Assembly (NCBI RefSeq): GCF_003226255.1
Contig: NZ_QJST01000006.1
Span: 62,001 to 126,000 of the forward strand
Origin: Idiomarina fontislapidosi
GTDB lineage: Bacteria > Pseudomonadota > Gammaproteobacteria > Enterobacterales > Alteromonadaceae
DNA length: 64,000 nt
Reading direction: 5' to 3'
Shown here: piece after piece, positions 49,277 to 58,456 of the stretch
Numbering within the stretch: the first letter of the stretch is position 1
Layout of the letters: every line of letters starts with the position of its first letter
Made by a program: the position numbers and the translations under genes
The notes under the pieces: model-generated
What the model was told of the DNA's origin: nothing
The model's input: only the letters and a program-made list of their open reading frames with translations
Database searches by the model: none

Positions 49277-50032
49277 ATGAACCGAATGATGAAACCATTA
49301 GCGCTATCTGCTATTGCGCTGGCTATTACTGCGTGCTCGCAGCAAGAACCTTATCCTGTCAGCCAGAAAAAACTCGAATCAGAACAAGAAAAGCAGGCCT
49401 ATGCGCTGGGTTCGTCAGTGGGTAGTTTTGTCGCTCGAAACCTTGATGATCAAGAAAAAGCAGAAGTGATGCTCGACCGTCAACTGGTTATCGCTGGCTT
49501 TGTTGATGCGGTGAAAGGTGAGAATAAATTATCTGACGAAGAAGCGGATAAACTGCTTAATGACCTCCGTTCTAAAGTAATGGAGCAGCGCAAGAATGTC
49601 TTAGGAAGCAAAGCGGCGAAAGAAGGCGAGGCTTTCCAAGAGGAAAACGCGAAAAAAGAAGGCGTACAAGTGACTGAATCTGGGCTTCAATATGAAGTAA
49701 TTGAAGCGGGTGACGGCGACAGTCCTAGCGAAGAGGATATTGTCGAAGTGCACTATGAAGGTACTTTAGTCAATGGTGAAGTCTTTGATAGTTCATATGA
49801 GCGCGGCGAACCGACTGTCTTTCCTCTGAATCGAGTGATTCCTGGTTGGACTGAAGGTCTTCAATTGATGAAGGAAGGTGCAAAGTATCGTTTTGTCATT
49901 CCATCAGAACTCGCTTACGGTGATCGCGAAGTCGGTGGCCAGATTCCACCTAACTCAACGCTTATCTTTACCGTTGAATTGTTAGACGTAAAAGACAACG
50001 CAGAGTCTGAGTCGACTCAACCTCAACAGTAA
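49277..50032 (+). CDS. fkpA: FkpA-like peptidyl-prolyl isomerase (FKBP type), lipoprotein
   Basis: A 251-residue envelope protein with an N-terminal helical dimerisation domain (about 25-120, FKBP_N type) and a C-terminal FKBP domain (about 140-235; VEVHYEGTLVNGEVFDSS, FPLNRVIPGWTEGLQLM, YGDREVGGQIPPNSTLIFTVELL). FkpA folds periplasmic proteins as chaperone and prolyl isomerase. The signal ends ALAITAC, a lipobox, so it is probably lipid-anchored, unlike soluble E. coli FkpA. The ATG at 49277 has a GGAG site; the TTG at 49265 is too close to it. Confidence 0.88.
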   Translation: MNRMMKPLALSAIALAITACSQQEPYPVSQKKLESEQEKQAYALGSSVGSFVARNLDDQEKAEVMLDRQLVIAGFVDAVKGENKLSDEEADKLLNDLRSKVMEQRKNVLGSKAAKEGEAFQEENAKKEGVQVTESGLQYEVIEAGDGDSPSEEDIVEVHYEGTLVNGEVFDSSYERGEPTVFPLNRVIPGWTEGLQLMKEGAKYRFVIPSELAYGDREVGGQIPPNSTLIFTVELLDVKDNAESESTQPQQ

Positions 50033-50044
50033 GTCATTACTAAC

Positions 50045-50075
50045 AAAAAACGGCCGCAATCGCGGCCGTTTTTAT
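50045..50075 (+). terminator. Rho-independent terminator of fkpA
   Basis: A 7-bp GC stem CGGCCGC / GCGGCCG (50051-50068, AATC loop) extended by A-T pairs and followed by TTTTT. The run of A before the stem makes it potentially bidirectional, and the convergent rsd gene ends at 50093. Confidence 0.92.
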
Positions 50076-50092
50076 AATCTGGTTTGTTAGAA

Positions 50093-50563
50093 CTAGAGTG
50101 CTTCGTGTTTTTCGAGGTGATGAAGCAGCTGGTCCTCAAATTCCATGCGTAATTCGATAGCTTCACCGAGCGCAGATAGATCGCGGTCAAATTGATTCAG
50201 ATGATTATTTGATTCAATGTCACCGTAATTGTCATTAAAATCCAAGGCAATTTCAGTCGTATCACTGATTAATGGAAATACTTGTTCGAGCAATGCCTCA
50301 AGGGGTTGCTTATTTTCTCTTGCCTGCTTCATTAGCTGCTCATAAATTTCAAAATGGCCGCTAGAAACATAGTCAACGAGTTGACCACAAAAATCTCGAA
50401 TGTCAGTGACATCAGGTAAGCCGTTGCGTACACCCTCGTATGGAGGAAGGGCGGCTAGCTTAAAGTAGTTAACCAACAGATCCTGTCGTTCAATTAACCA
50501 CTGGTCAATGCTTTCATGAGCTCCGCCCCAACGCTGGCGTGCTTCCTCACTTTTCTTTAACAT
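50093..50563 (-). CDS. rsd: Anti-sigma-70 factor Rsd
   Basis: Rsd binds sigma-70 in stationary phase and helps shift RNA polymerase to other sigma factors; it also stimulates SpoT in E. coli. The 156 residues match E. coli Rsd (158). Conserved segments include the early QWLIERQDLLVNYFKLA, the FCGQLVDYVSSGHFEIYE helix and LGEAIELRMEFEDQLL. It is divergent from nudC-hemE, the same order as in E. coli, which supports the call. A GGAG ribosome site precedes the ATG. Confidence 0.9.
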   Translation of the reverse strand: MLKKSEEARQRWGGAHESIDQWLIERQDLLVNYFKLAALPPYEGVRNGLPDVTDIRDFCGQLVDYVSSGHFEIYEQLMKQARENKQPLEALLEQVFPLISDTTEIALDFNDNYGDIESNNHLNQFDRDLSALGEAIELRMEFEDQLLHHLEKHEAL

Positions 50564-50656
50564 GGGGTTCTCCGATATGAGATCTTCGACATACTGTAAA
50601 GGTGTCGAATGCTTTTCTCAATCAAAATTGGCGATCTTTACTCTAAGGAGTGTAAC

Positions 50657-51466
50657 GTGGTTAAGCCTTATGTAAAACCATCGAAAGACGAACCCGCACG
50701 TTGGTTTATTTGCTCGGCGGGTGATGTTTTTGTAACCGAGAATGGTAACGTTCCCTCGGGACCGATGGCATCACTTAACTTTCCTGATCTGTCTCAATAT
50801 ACAGTGGTCTATTTAGGCGAGTTGCGTGAGCGCCCATGTTACCTTGTGATCGCTGATTTGAACGACCCCGCTTTTAGCGATGGCGAGTTTGTTCCTCTGC
50901 GAAGCTTGCTGTCTGTTCATGACGAAGAGCAGTTTGCTATGGCAGGACGAGCGCGCCAAATAATGGACTTTATCAATCAGCATCGATTTTGTGGACGGTG
51001 TGGTGCGCGCATGCAAGCCGTCGACTGGGAACTAGCGATGCATTGTCAGCAATGCAACCATCGCTGTTATCCGCGCGTATCGCCTTGCATTATTGTAGCC
51101 ATAACGAAGGGTCCATCGTTGCTACTGGCTCGAGGGAAACGGCACAAAGCAGGTCTTTATTCAGTGCTGGCAGGCTTTGTAGAGCCCGGTGAATCGCTGG
51201 AGCAGGCTCTGGCTCGCGAGGTTCATGAAGAAGCGGGTATTGAGGTGTGTAACCTTGAATATCAATTGAGCCAACCTTGGCCGTTTCCACATTCTTTGAT
51301 GATGGGTTTCACCGCTGAATGGAAAGCAGGTGACTTGCATATTGATCCAGTGGAACTTGAGACGGGTGACTGGTTCGCTATCGATGATTTACCCGAAACA
51401 CCGCCTGAAGGAACCATTGCCCATCGGTTGATCGAAATCGCTATCGGCAAGGCTCGGCAAGAGTGA
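50657..51466 (+). CDS. nudC: NAD+/NAD-capped RNA pyrophosphohydrolase NudC
   Basis: NudC hydrolyses NAD(H) and removes NAD caps from RNA 5' ends. The 269-residue protein has a zinc ribbon (CGRCGARM...CQQCNHRCYPRV), a Nudix box GFVEPGESLEQALAREVHEE (GX5EX7REUXEE) and the NudC signature SQPWPFPHS. I chose the GTG start at 50657, six bases after a perfect AAGGAG site; the ATG at 50609 in the same frame has none. It precedes hemE by 35 bases, as in E. coli. Confidence 0.95.
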   Translation: MVKPYVKPSKDEPARWFICSAGDVFVTENGNVPSGPMASLNFPDLSQYTVVYLGELRERPCYLVIADLNDPAFSDGEFVPLRSLLSVHDEEQFAMAGRARQIMDFINQHRFCGRCGARMQAVDWELAMHCQQCNHRCYPRVSPCIIVAITKGPSLLLARGKRHKAGLYSVLAGFVEPGESLEQALAREVHEEAGIEVCNLEYQLSQPWPFPHSLMMGFTAEWKAGDLHIDPVELETGDWFAIDDLPETPPEGTIAHRLIEIAIGKARQE

Positions 51467-51501
51467 TAAAATAGTTCGTAAATTGGATGTTGGAAGACGT
51501 T

Positions 51502-52572
51502 ATGAGAAAGCCCGAGTTAAAAAATGATCGTTATTTAAAGGCATTACAAAAACAACCGGTAGATAGAACACCGATTTGGATGATGCGCCAAGCAGGTCGA
51601 TACTTGCCAGAATACAAGGCGACTCGGGCACAGGCGGGTGACTTTATGTCATTGTGCAAAAACACAGAATTGGCGTGCGAAGTTACACTACAACCACTGC
51701 GTCGATTTGATTTAGATGCCGCGATTTTATTCAGTGACATCTTGACCATTCCTGATGCGATGGGGCTCGGCTTATACTTTGAACAAGGCGAAGGTCCAAA
51801 GTTTTCGCGACCACTTCGTTCAGAAGCCGACGTGAAAGCGCTTGCTGTACCTGATATGAGTGATGAGCTGCGTTATGTGACCGATGCGGTAAGTCTGATT
51901 CGTCAAGAGTTGGACGGTAAAGTGCCTTTGATAGGGTTCTCGGGGAGTCCTTGGACATTGGCAACCTACATGGTCGAGGGCGGCAGCACCAAAAATTTCT
52001 CAAAAGTAAAAAAGATGCTGTTTGCTCAGCCTGAATTAATGCATCACGTACTCAACGTGCTTGCTGACTCAGTGATTGATTATCTGAATGCACAGATTAA
52101 AGCGGGCGCACAGGCGGTGATGATTTTTGATACCTGGGGTGGTGTGTTATCGCCGCGCGATTATCAGCAGTTTTCACTCGCTTACATGGAAAAAATCGTC
52201 GCTGGTTTAATTCGTGAGCAAGATGGTAACCACGTGCCTGTTACGTTGTTCACTAAAAATGGTGGGCAGTGGTTGGAAGCTATGGCACAAAGCGGCGCGG
52301 ATGGTCTCGGTGTGGATTGGACAACAGATCTGTCTGATGCTCGTGCGCGTGTTGGTGACCAAGTTGCCCTGCAGGGTAATATGGACCCATCGGTATTGTA
52401 TGCCTCGCCGCAGCGTATTGAAGAAGAAGTTCAGTTAATTTTAGAAAGTTACGGGCAAGGCAGCGGCCATGTGTTTAATCTTGGACATGGTATTCATCCC
52501 GAGGTTAATCCCGATCACGCGGCAGCATTTATTGAGGCTGTTCATAAGCACAGCCCACAATATCATCGTTAA
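51502..52572 (+). CDS. hemE: Uroporphyrinogen decarboxylase
   Basis: HemE decarboxylates the four acetate side chains of uroporphyrinogen III to give coproporphyrinogen III in the cytoplasm. The 356 residues match E. coli (354). The [10 protein letters not shown] motif, [14 protein letters not shown] with the key aspartate, [13 protein letters not shown] and the C-terminal FNLGHGI with the catalytic histidine are present. I chose ATG 51502 ([10 protein letters not shown]), served by GGAAG; an ATG at 51487 is a weaker option. It is the third haem gene in the window. Confidence 0.96.
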   Translation: MRKPELKNDRYLKALQKQPVDRTPIWMMRQAGRYLPEYKATRAQAGDFMSLCKNTELACEVTLQPLRRFDLDAAILFSDILTIPDAMGLGLYFEQGEGPKFSRPLRSEADVKALAVPDMSDELRYVTDAVSLIRQELDGKVPLIGFSGSPWTLATYMVEGGSTKNFSKVKKMLFAQPELMHHVLNVLADSVIDYLNAQIKAGAQAVMIFDTWGGVLSPRDYQQFSLAYMEKIVAGLIREQDGNHVPVTLFTKNGGQWLEAMAQSGADGLGVDWTTDLSDARARVGDQVALQGNMDPSVLYASPQRIEEEVQLILESYGQGSGHVFNLGHGIHPEVNPDHAAAFIEAVHKHSPQYHR

Positions 52573-52626
52573 ATGCGACATAATTTGAAACATTTGCGAT
52601 TAACTCACGTTCATACTCGTTAGATG

Positions 52627-52650
52627 CACCGCCCAATGGGCGGTGTTTTT
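52627..52650 (+). terminator. Rho-independent terminator of hemE
   Basis: A perfect 8-bp stem CACCGCCC / GGGCGGTG with an AAT loop, followed by TTTTT at 52646-52650. Confidence 0.93.
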
Positions 52651-52653
52651 CAT

Positions 52654-52669
52654 ACAATAGACCTATTGT
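52654..52669. promoter_or_regulatory. Palindromic operator candidate upstream of the RND efflux genes
   Basis: ACAATAG-AC-CTATTGT is a perfect 7-bp dyad with a two-base centre. It lies just past the hemE terminator and 26 bases before the ATG of the efflux adaptor gene, where a TetR-type repressor commonly binds. No regulator gene is adjacent. Confidence 0.45.
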
Positions 52670-52695
52670 GATGATGTTGATCTCGAGGTTATTGT

Positions 52696-53751
52696 ATGGC
52701 GCGCCGCAATTGGATTAATCCAATTACCTTTGTTGTAATCGCTCTTATTGCACTAGCGATTTATTTCTTTGCTTTCCCTCCAGCCAAAAAGGTCGAGGAG
52801 CAGTCTCAACCCAGTGTTCCTGTGCGAACTCAAATCGTGGCGATGAGTGAATATCGCGATGTGATTGAAGCGCTCGGTACGGCGCAGGCCAATGAGACAG
52901 TCGAGATTACTTCTCAGACGCAAGATATTGTTGATGCTATCTACTTTGATAGCGGTGATCGGGTCGAGCAAGGCCAACTGCTTGCTGAGCTCAACGCACG
53001 CAAAGAGGTCGCCCGCGTACAACAACTTCAATTCAGTCTCAACGAAGCGGAACGCCAGCTTGAGCGTTTAACTTCGTTAAGACGTCAAAATGCTGCCTCT
53101 CAACAGCAAGTAGAAGAACAGGATGTTGAAGTTAACCGTCTTCAAGCGGAGCTTGAAGTCGCCGACGCGACCCTCGCTGAGATGAAAATTTATGCGCCTT
53201 TTACGGGTCGAGTGGGTATTCGTGAAGTCAGTCCTGGTGCACTGGTTGCACCTGGCGATATTTTTACAACACTTGATGATATTTCACCTATCAAAGTCGA
53301 CTTTAGTGTTCCCGAACGTTACTTCGCCAGTCTTGCGGTTGATCAAGAGGTCATCGCTCGTAATCGTGCCTATCCAGCTGAGCAGTTTCGTGGGCGAATT
53401 ACCAGTATCGATTCGCGCATCGATCCGGTGACTCGATCGGTTCGGGTTCGGGCTAAACTAGGCAATGATGACGAACGTTTGCGCCCAGGTATGTTGTTGC
53501 AAATTACATTGCTGCGCAGTATTGACGAAGCTTTAATTCTCCCCGAGAAGGCATTATTACCAATTCAAAACCGCCAGTACGTCTTTATACTTACGCCTGA
53601 CAACAGAGCTAAGCAGGTCGAAGTCACCATAGGCCGCCGTAAGCCGGGTGTGGTTGAAATTGTTGATGGCATAAAACCGGGTGATGAAGTGATTGTCGAG
53701 GGTCTTGTACGACTGCGCGACGGTATTCCAGTCGACGTGAGGGAGGACTAG
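52696..53751 (+). CDS. RND efflux periplasmic adaptor subunit
   Basis: A 351-residue membrane fusion protein with an N-terminal signal-anchor helix (ITFVVIALIALAIYFFAF), a biotinyl/lipoyl-like hairpin domain (IYFDSGDRVEQGQLLAELNA), a coiled coil (QQQVEEQDVEVNRLQAELE) and a beta-barrel region with the MFP motif KIYAPFTGRVGIREVSPGAL. Adaptors link an RND pump in the inner membrane to an outer membrane channel. The RND permease gene follows after three bases. The type is close to MexH/VexC-like multidrug pairs. No TolC-type gene is adjacent, so the pump probably shares a channel encoded elsewhere. Confidence 0.9.
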   Translation: MARRNWINPITFVVIALIALAIYFFAFPPAKKVEEQSQPSVPVRTQIVAMSEYRDVIEALGTAQANETVEITSQTQDIVDAIYFDSGDRVEQGQLLAELNARKEVARVQQLQFSLNEAERQLERLTSLRRQNAASQQQVEEQDVEVNRLQAELEVADATLAEMKIYAPFTGRVGIREVSPGALVAPGDIFTTLDDISPIKVDFSVPERYFASLAVDQEVIARNRAYPAEQFRGRITSIDSRIDPVTRSVRVRAKLGNDDERLRPGMLLQITLLRSIDEALILPEKALLPIQNRQYVFILTPDNRAKQVEVTIGRRKPGVVEIVDGIKPGDEVIVEGLVRLRDGIPVDVRED

Positions 53752-53754
53752 GGC

Positions 53755-56700
53755 ATGTTACTATCTGATGTATCGGTAAAACGCCCAGTCTTTGCCACCG
53801 TCGTCAATGTGCTACTCATCATCTTCGGTATTGTTGCATTTACAATGCTGCCGCTACGAGAGTTCCCAGACATTGATGCGCCTGTCGTCACGATTAGTAC
53901 GGATTATCCAGGGGCAAGTGCTGAGGTTGTTGAGACACAGGTTACCCAACTGATTGAAGAACGGATAAGCGGTATCGAGGGGATTAAAAACATCTCCTCG
54001 CGCAGTGCGCCCGGAAACTCGTCGATCAGTATTGAGTTTACCCTTGCACGTGATATCGACGCGGCATCTAATGACGTTCGTGAGCGCGTATCGCGAGCGC
54101 TCGATAACTTACCCGAGGAATCGGACCCACCGGAAGTATCCAAAGCGTCTTCAGATGAGACAACCGTCGTTTGGTACAACTTGCGCAGTGAGAGTATGTC
54201 GATACTCGAACTGACCGACTACGCGGAACGTTACATTGTTGATCGGCTTGCGGTGGTTGATGGTGTTGCGCGTGTGCGTATTGGCGGTGACCGCCGTTAT
54301 GCTATGCGTGTTTGGCTCGATCGTGATGCGATGGCGGCGCGTCAGATAACGGTGACTGATATTGTGAACCGTTTACGCGAGGAGAATATCGAACTGCCCG
54401 CCGGTGAAGTGGAGTCAACTGAACGTGAGTTTTCAGTTCGAATGGCTCGGGCTTACCTCTCTGAGGAGGACTTCAGAAACTTAGTGATTCGGCAAGGTGA
54501 GGATGGTTATTTAGTCCGGCTTGGCGAAGTCGCACGTGTTGAACTCGGTGCCGAAGATGATAAAACCGATTTCCGAGGAAACGGTGTCAACATGGTCGGT
54601 ATTGGTATTATTAAGCAGTCAAAAGCCAATACGCTCAGTGTGGTTGAGAATGTCCGCAAAGAAATGGACGCGTTGGAAAAAACACTGCCCGAAACCATGT
54701 ATTTGGCGACGAGTTATGACTCATCCATTTTTATCAAAGGCTCGATTGATGAGGTTTACAATACGTTGCTGATCGCCATGGCGTTGGTGGTTGTGGTGAT
54801 CTACCTATTTCTTGGTAATATTCGCGCAACGATTATTCCCGCGTTAACAGTGCCGGTAGCGATTATCGCATCGTATATTGTGCTGTTCTCACTTGGCTTC
54901 TCGATCAACTTACTCACACTCTTGGCTTTGGTGTTGGCGATAGGCTTGGTCGTTGATGACTCGATTGTTGTGCTAGAAAACATCTATCGACGTGTTGAAG
55001 AGGGAGAGCCGCCCTTGTTAGCAGCATACCGCGGTGCCCGAGAAGTAGGTTTTGCGGTTATTGCGACGACGCTGGTACTGATTTCTGTGTTTGTGCCGCT
55101 GGCGTTTCTTGAGGGTAACATTGGTAAGTTGTTTACTGAGTTTGCGCTTGCCATCGCGGCTGCAGTGGCATTCTCGAGTATCGCTGCGCTAACACTCACA
55201 CCGATGCTGGGCTCAAAAATACTCCATAAAAAAGAGCGTTCTAGTAAATTTGGTATCGCTTTTGATCGGTTTTTTAAATGGCTTGAGGCTAGATATACAA
55301 CGTTGTTAGAAGGCAGTATTAAACGCCCTGTGTTGGCGTTGGTACTGGTGATTATGAGTGGTGTGGTGAGCTATGGTGCAATGCAATTTGTGCCGCAAGA
55401 ATTTGCGCCACCCGAAGACCGTGGAACTTTCTATATCAGTATAAAGGGCGCAGAAGGCGCGAGTTTTGAGTCGAACTCACAGCATATGGATGAGATAGAG
55501 CAAATCATTCTGCCCTATATCGACCAAAACAAGATTGACCGAGTCATTGTTCGCGCGCCAGGTTGGGGTAATTCAGCGGGTATCGCGATTGTCGGTGCGG
55601 TACCGTTTGATGAACGCGATTGGTCTACTTTCGAGTTAATGGAAGAGATGCGTAAAAAGCTTAACCAAGTTGTGGGTGTCCAAGCTTTCGCGTTCATGCG
55701 CAGCGGTATCAGCGGTGGCGGTGGTCGTCCTGTACAATTTGTATTGCAAGGCAACACCTACGAGAAACTAGCTGAGTACCGCGATATCGTTATTGAGGAA
55801 GCCGCTAAGAACCCAGGGCTGGTGGAAGTCGACAGTGATTATAAAGAAACCTTGCCGCAATTGTTAATCGAAGTCGATGAGGTGCGAGCCGCCGATCTGG
55901 GTGTTTCGGTTGAAGATATCGGTATCACTCTGCAATCCATATTGGGACAGCGCCGAGTGACCACCTATCTTGACCGCGGTGAAGAGTACTACGTGATGCT
56001 TGAAGGTGAGAAAGCCGATTACCGCAGTCCGAGCGCCATAGATAACATTTACGTGCGATCGGGTAAGAGCGGAGAGCTGATTCCATTGTCCAATGTGGTT
56101 AAAGTCAGCGAACGTGCAACATCATCGCAGTTGAACCGCTACAACCGTATGCGAAGTGTTACGATCGAAGCGAATCTCGCGGAAGGTTACTCATTGGGTG
56201 ACGCGCTTAGCTATCTTGAAAATGTGGTGGATGAACAATTGCCAGACAATGTGTCTGTTGATTACAAGGGCGAATCTCAGCTGTATAAAGAAAGTGGCAG
56301 CTCAATTGTGTTTGTCTTTGGTCTGGCATTAATTATCACGTTCCTTGTGCTTGCGGCTCAGTTTGAGAGCTTTATTCATCCTTTAGTGATCATGCTGGCA
56401 GTCCCGATTGCTATTGTAGGTGCTTTTATCGGTCTGTATTTAACCGGCAACAGCATTAATATCTATAGCCAAATCGGTATTGTCATGTTGATTGGTTTGG
56501 CGGCGAAGAACGGTATTTTGATTGTCGAGTTTGCCAACCAGTTACGTGATGCAGGACTTTCTTTCCGCGACGCGGTGATTACCGCATCACGTCAACGTTT
56601 GCGTCCGATTGTGATGACCGCCTTTACGACGTTGATGAGTTCTGTACCGCTTATCGTTGGCACGGGACCTGGTTCTGAAAGCCGCATGGTCATCGGTACG

Positions 56701-56853
56701 GTCATTTTTGCTGGGGTCGCGCTGTCGGCGTTCTTAACGCTGTTCGTGATACCCGCACTTTACATGCTGATGGCTCAGAAGACCCAATCACCGATGGCAA
56801 TCACGCGGCGTTTAGAGTCGTTACAAGAAGAGTATCCGGACCACCGTCATTAA
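53755..56853 (+). CDS. RND efflux permease (AcrB/MexI-type, HAE-1-like)
   Basis: A 1032-residue inner membrane pump of the AcrB class with 12 transmembrane helices and two large periplasmic loops. The proton-relay aspartates lie in the TM4 motif GLVVDDSIVVLENI, and other typical stretches are RPVFATVVNVLLIIFG at the N-terminus and GIVMLIGLAAKNGILIVEFA. It exports drugs or other amphiphilic compounds by proton antiport. The start codon is three bases after the adaptor stop. Substrate range cannot be told from sequence. A hairpin with no T-tract covers its stop codon (56840-56861). Confidence 0.93.
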   Translation: MLLSDVSVKRPVFATVVNVLLIIFGIVAFTMLPLREFPDIDAPVVTISTDYPGASAEVVETQVTQLIEERISGIEGIKNISSRSAPGNSSISIEFTLARDIDAASNDVRERVSRALDNLPEESDPPEVSKASSDETTVVWYNLRSESMSILELTDYAERYIVDRLAVVDGVARVRIGGDRRYAMRVWLDRDAMAARQITVTDIVNRLREENIELPAGEVESTEREFSVRMARAYLSEEDFRNLVIRQGEDGYLVRLGEVARVELGAEDDKTDFRGNGVNMVGIGIIKQSKANTLSVVENVRKEMDALEKTLPETMYLATSYDSSIFIKGSIDEVYNTLLIAMALVVVVIYLFLGNIRATIIPALTVPVAIIASYIVLFSLGFSINLLTLLALVLAIGLVVDDSIVVLENIYRRVEEGEPPLLAAYRGAREVGFAVIATTLVLISVFVPLAFLEGNIGKLFTEFALAIAAAVAFSSIAALTLTPMLGSKILHKKERSSKFGIAFDRFFKWLEARYTTLLEGSIKRPVLALVLVIMSGVVSYGAMQFVPQEFAPPEDRGTFYISIKGAEGASFESNSQHMDEIEQIILPYIDQNKIDRVIVRAPGWGNSAGIAIVGAVPFDERDWSTFELMEEMRKKLNQVVGVQAFAFMRSGISGGGGRPVQFVLQGNTYEKLAEYRDIVIEEAAKNPGLVEVDSDYKETLPQLLIEVDEVRAADLGVSVEDIGITLQSILGQRRVTTYLDRGEEYYVMLEGEKADYRSPSAIDNIYVRSGKSGELIPLSNVVKVSERATSSQLNRYNRMRSVTIEANLAEGYSLGDALSYLENVVDEQLPDNVSVDYKGESQLYKESGSSIVFVFGLALIITFLVLAAQFESFIHPLVIMLAVPIAIVGAFIGLYLTGNSINIYSQIGIVMLIGLAAKNGILIVEFANQLRDAGLSFRDAVITASRQRLRPIVMTAFTTLMSSVPLIVGTGPGSESRMVIGTVIFAGVALSAFLTLFVIPALYMLMAQKTQSPMAITRRLESLQEEYPDHRH

Positions 56854-56861
56854 ACGGTGGT

Positions 56862-57590
56862 TCAGTAATGCCAGAGGGGCGAACGGTTGATTCCCGGGAG
56901 CCCCTCTATTATTTTTTGAGCGTAACTTGGGTGGTTAGTAAAAATGCCATCCACACCCATCTCATGTAATTCCTCAATGTCATGCCCTTCATCCACAGTA
57001 AATACATAGACTTCAAGCGCACGGCGGTGCGCGTCATCAACTAACTCTTGTGTGACAAAATCAACGTCCACATGCACTGAAAAAGCATTGAGTCGAGAGG
57101 CAAAGTCACAGTAATCCAGTGGACAACAGGTAGTCAATGCGCCGACATTGATATTGGGTCGGCGATGCTTCAGTCGCTGTAGCCAATGGTGATTAAATGA
57201 GGATACTAAGAGTTGTTCTGGCTGGAATAGCGCTTTTTCAAGGACGTAGTCGATATCGAGCAGCAATGACTGACTCGGGATATCGCCCTTAAGCTCTATG
57301 TTCACGTGACAGCGTCCCGCGATATGTTCAAGTGCTTCACGTAGGGTTGGAATGGGCTGTTGCCCAAATACTTTGAGCCCTTTCACTTGTGCTTGCGTTA
57401 GGTCGAGCAAGCGGCCTGGTGATGCGGTTAAACGCTCAAGGTAACGATCGTGAAATACAAAACGCTCGCCGTCGACAGCATATACATCGAGTTCGATACC
57501 AAAGGCATGGCTATCAATAGCCCGACTAAATGCCGCCAACGTATTTTCGGGCGCTTCGAAGCTCGCACCCCGATGCGCCCAAATCTTCAT
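56862..57590 (-). CDS. ugpQ: Glycerophosphodiester phosphodiesterase (cytoplasmic, UgpQ-like)
   Basis: This enzyme splits glycerophosphodiesters, the deacylated phospholipid products, to glycerol 3-phosphate and an alcohol. The 242-residue GDPD domain shows [33 protein letters not shown] and HVNIELKG, with H6, R7, E14-type and later acidic residues in place. No signal peptide is present, so it is cytoplasmic, like E. coli UgpQ. Its start overlaps the psd stop by four bases, which ties it to phospholipid metabolism. Confidence 0.9.
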   Translation of the reverse strand: MKIWAHRGASFEAPENTLAAFSRAIDSHAFGIELDVYAVDGERFVFHDRYLERLTASPGRLLDLTQAQVKGLKVFGQQPIPTLREALEHIAGRCHVNIELKGDIPSQSLLLDIDYVLEKALFQPEQLLVSSFNHHWLQRLKHRRPNINVGALTTCCPLDYCDFASRLNAFSVHVDVDFVTQELVDDAHRRALEVYVFTVDEGHDIEELHEMGVDGIFTNHPSYAQKIIEGLPGINRSPLWHY

Positions 57591-58456
57591 GGCCGAACCT
57601 TCGCCATCGGTGCTCCCATGCGTGTCACTGAGCCTGGCTCGAGCGCGGTATCAAAATCGATAGCGCCTTTAGCAAACGTCATTACCACTGTTGAGCCGAG
57701 CTTAAAGTGCCCCATTTCCTCGCCTTTTTTCAGACGGATTGCTTCAGGTCCGGATGTTGGGTATGACCAATGCTGAATCCGCGCACCCGTAGGCGGCGTC
57801 ACGGTTCCAGACCAGACGGTGCCGATGCTCGCCACGATAGTCGCACCGACGAGTACCATCGACATGGGACCCACTTCGGTATCAAATAGCGCGACAACAC
57901 GTTCGTTACGTGCAAATAAATTCGGCACATTTTGCGCTGTGAGCGGGTTCACGGAGAATAGGTCGCCTGGAATATACACCATCTTGCGTAAGACCCCATC
58001 AATTGGCATATGAATGCGATGGTAATCCTTGGGTGCTAAATAAATCGTGGCAAATGAGCCTTCACGGAAGGGCGCTGCATCCTCATCTTTACCACCTAAC
58101 AATTCTAGGAGCGAGTAGTCGTGACCTTTAGCCTGAAAAATTCGGCCTTCTTCAATGTCACCCAATTGACTAACAGCACCATCGACTGGATGTGAAAGGC
58201 TATCTGAATCCTCAACAATAGGACGAAGCTCTGGTTTTAGACGTCGGGTAAAAAAGCTATTAAACGTCGCATAGTCACGCGGATCCTCGTGGATAGCCTC
58301 CGACATATCAATTTTATACTGCTTAATAAACCAACGAATAAATGCCTGCGTAAATAAGCCGGCTTTCGCAGCGGCAAATCGACCTACTAAACGTGATAGT
58401 AGATGCTTTGGAAGTACATATTGAAGACCAATTTTGAATCGTTCGCTGCTGCTCAC
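57587..58456 (-). CDS. psd: Phosphatidylserine decarboxylase proenzyme
   Basis: Psd converts phosphatidylserine to phosphatidylethanolamine on the inner face of the inner membrane. The 289-residue proenzyme has the self-cleavage site L253-G254-S255-T256, which yields the pyruvoyl group, and the conserved HPVDG and [10 protein letters not shown] segments. The start is a GTG at 58456 right after the rsgA stop; a GAGG site lies 12 bases upstream. The order rsgA-psd is common in gammaproteobacteria and both are on one transcript with ugpQ. Confidence 0.96.
   Translation of the reverse strand: MSSSERFKIGLQYVLPKHLLSRLVGRFAAAKAGLFTQAFIRWFIKQYKIDMSEAIHEDPRDYATFNSFFTRRLKPELRPIVEDSDSLSHPVDGAVSQLGDIEEGRIFQAKGHDYSLLELLGGKDEDAAPFREGSFATIYLAPKDYHRIHMPIDGVLRKMVYIPGDLFSVNPLTAQNVPNLFARNERVVALFDTEVGPMSMVLVGATIVASIGTVWSGTVTPPTGARIQHWSYPTSGPEAIRLKKGEEMGHFKLGSTVVMTFAKGAIDFDTALEPGSVTRMGAPMAKVRP

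Noticed and set aside
56840-56861. Hairpin ACCACCGT/ACGGTGGT across the RND permease stop codon as a terminator
   Set aside because: The stem is perfect but there is no T-tract on either side, so intrinsic termination is not supported.
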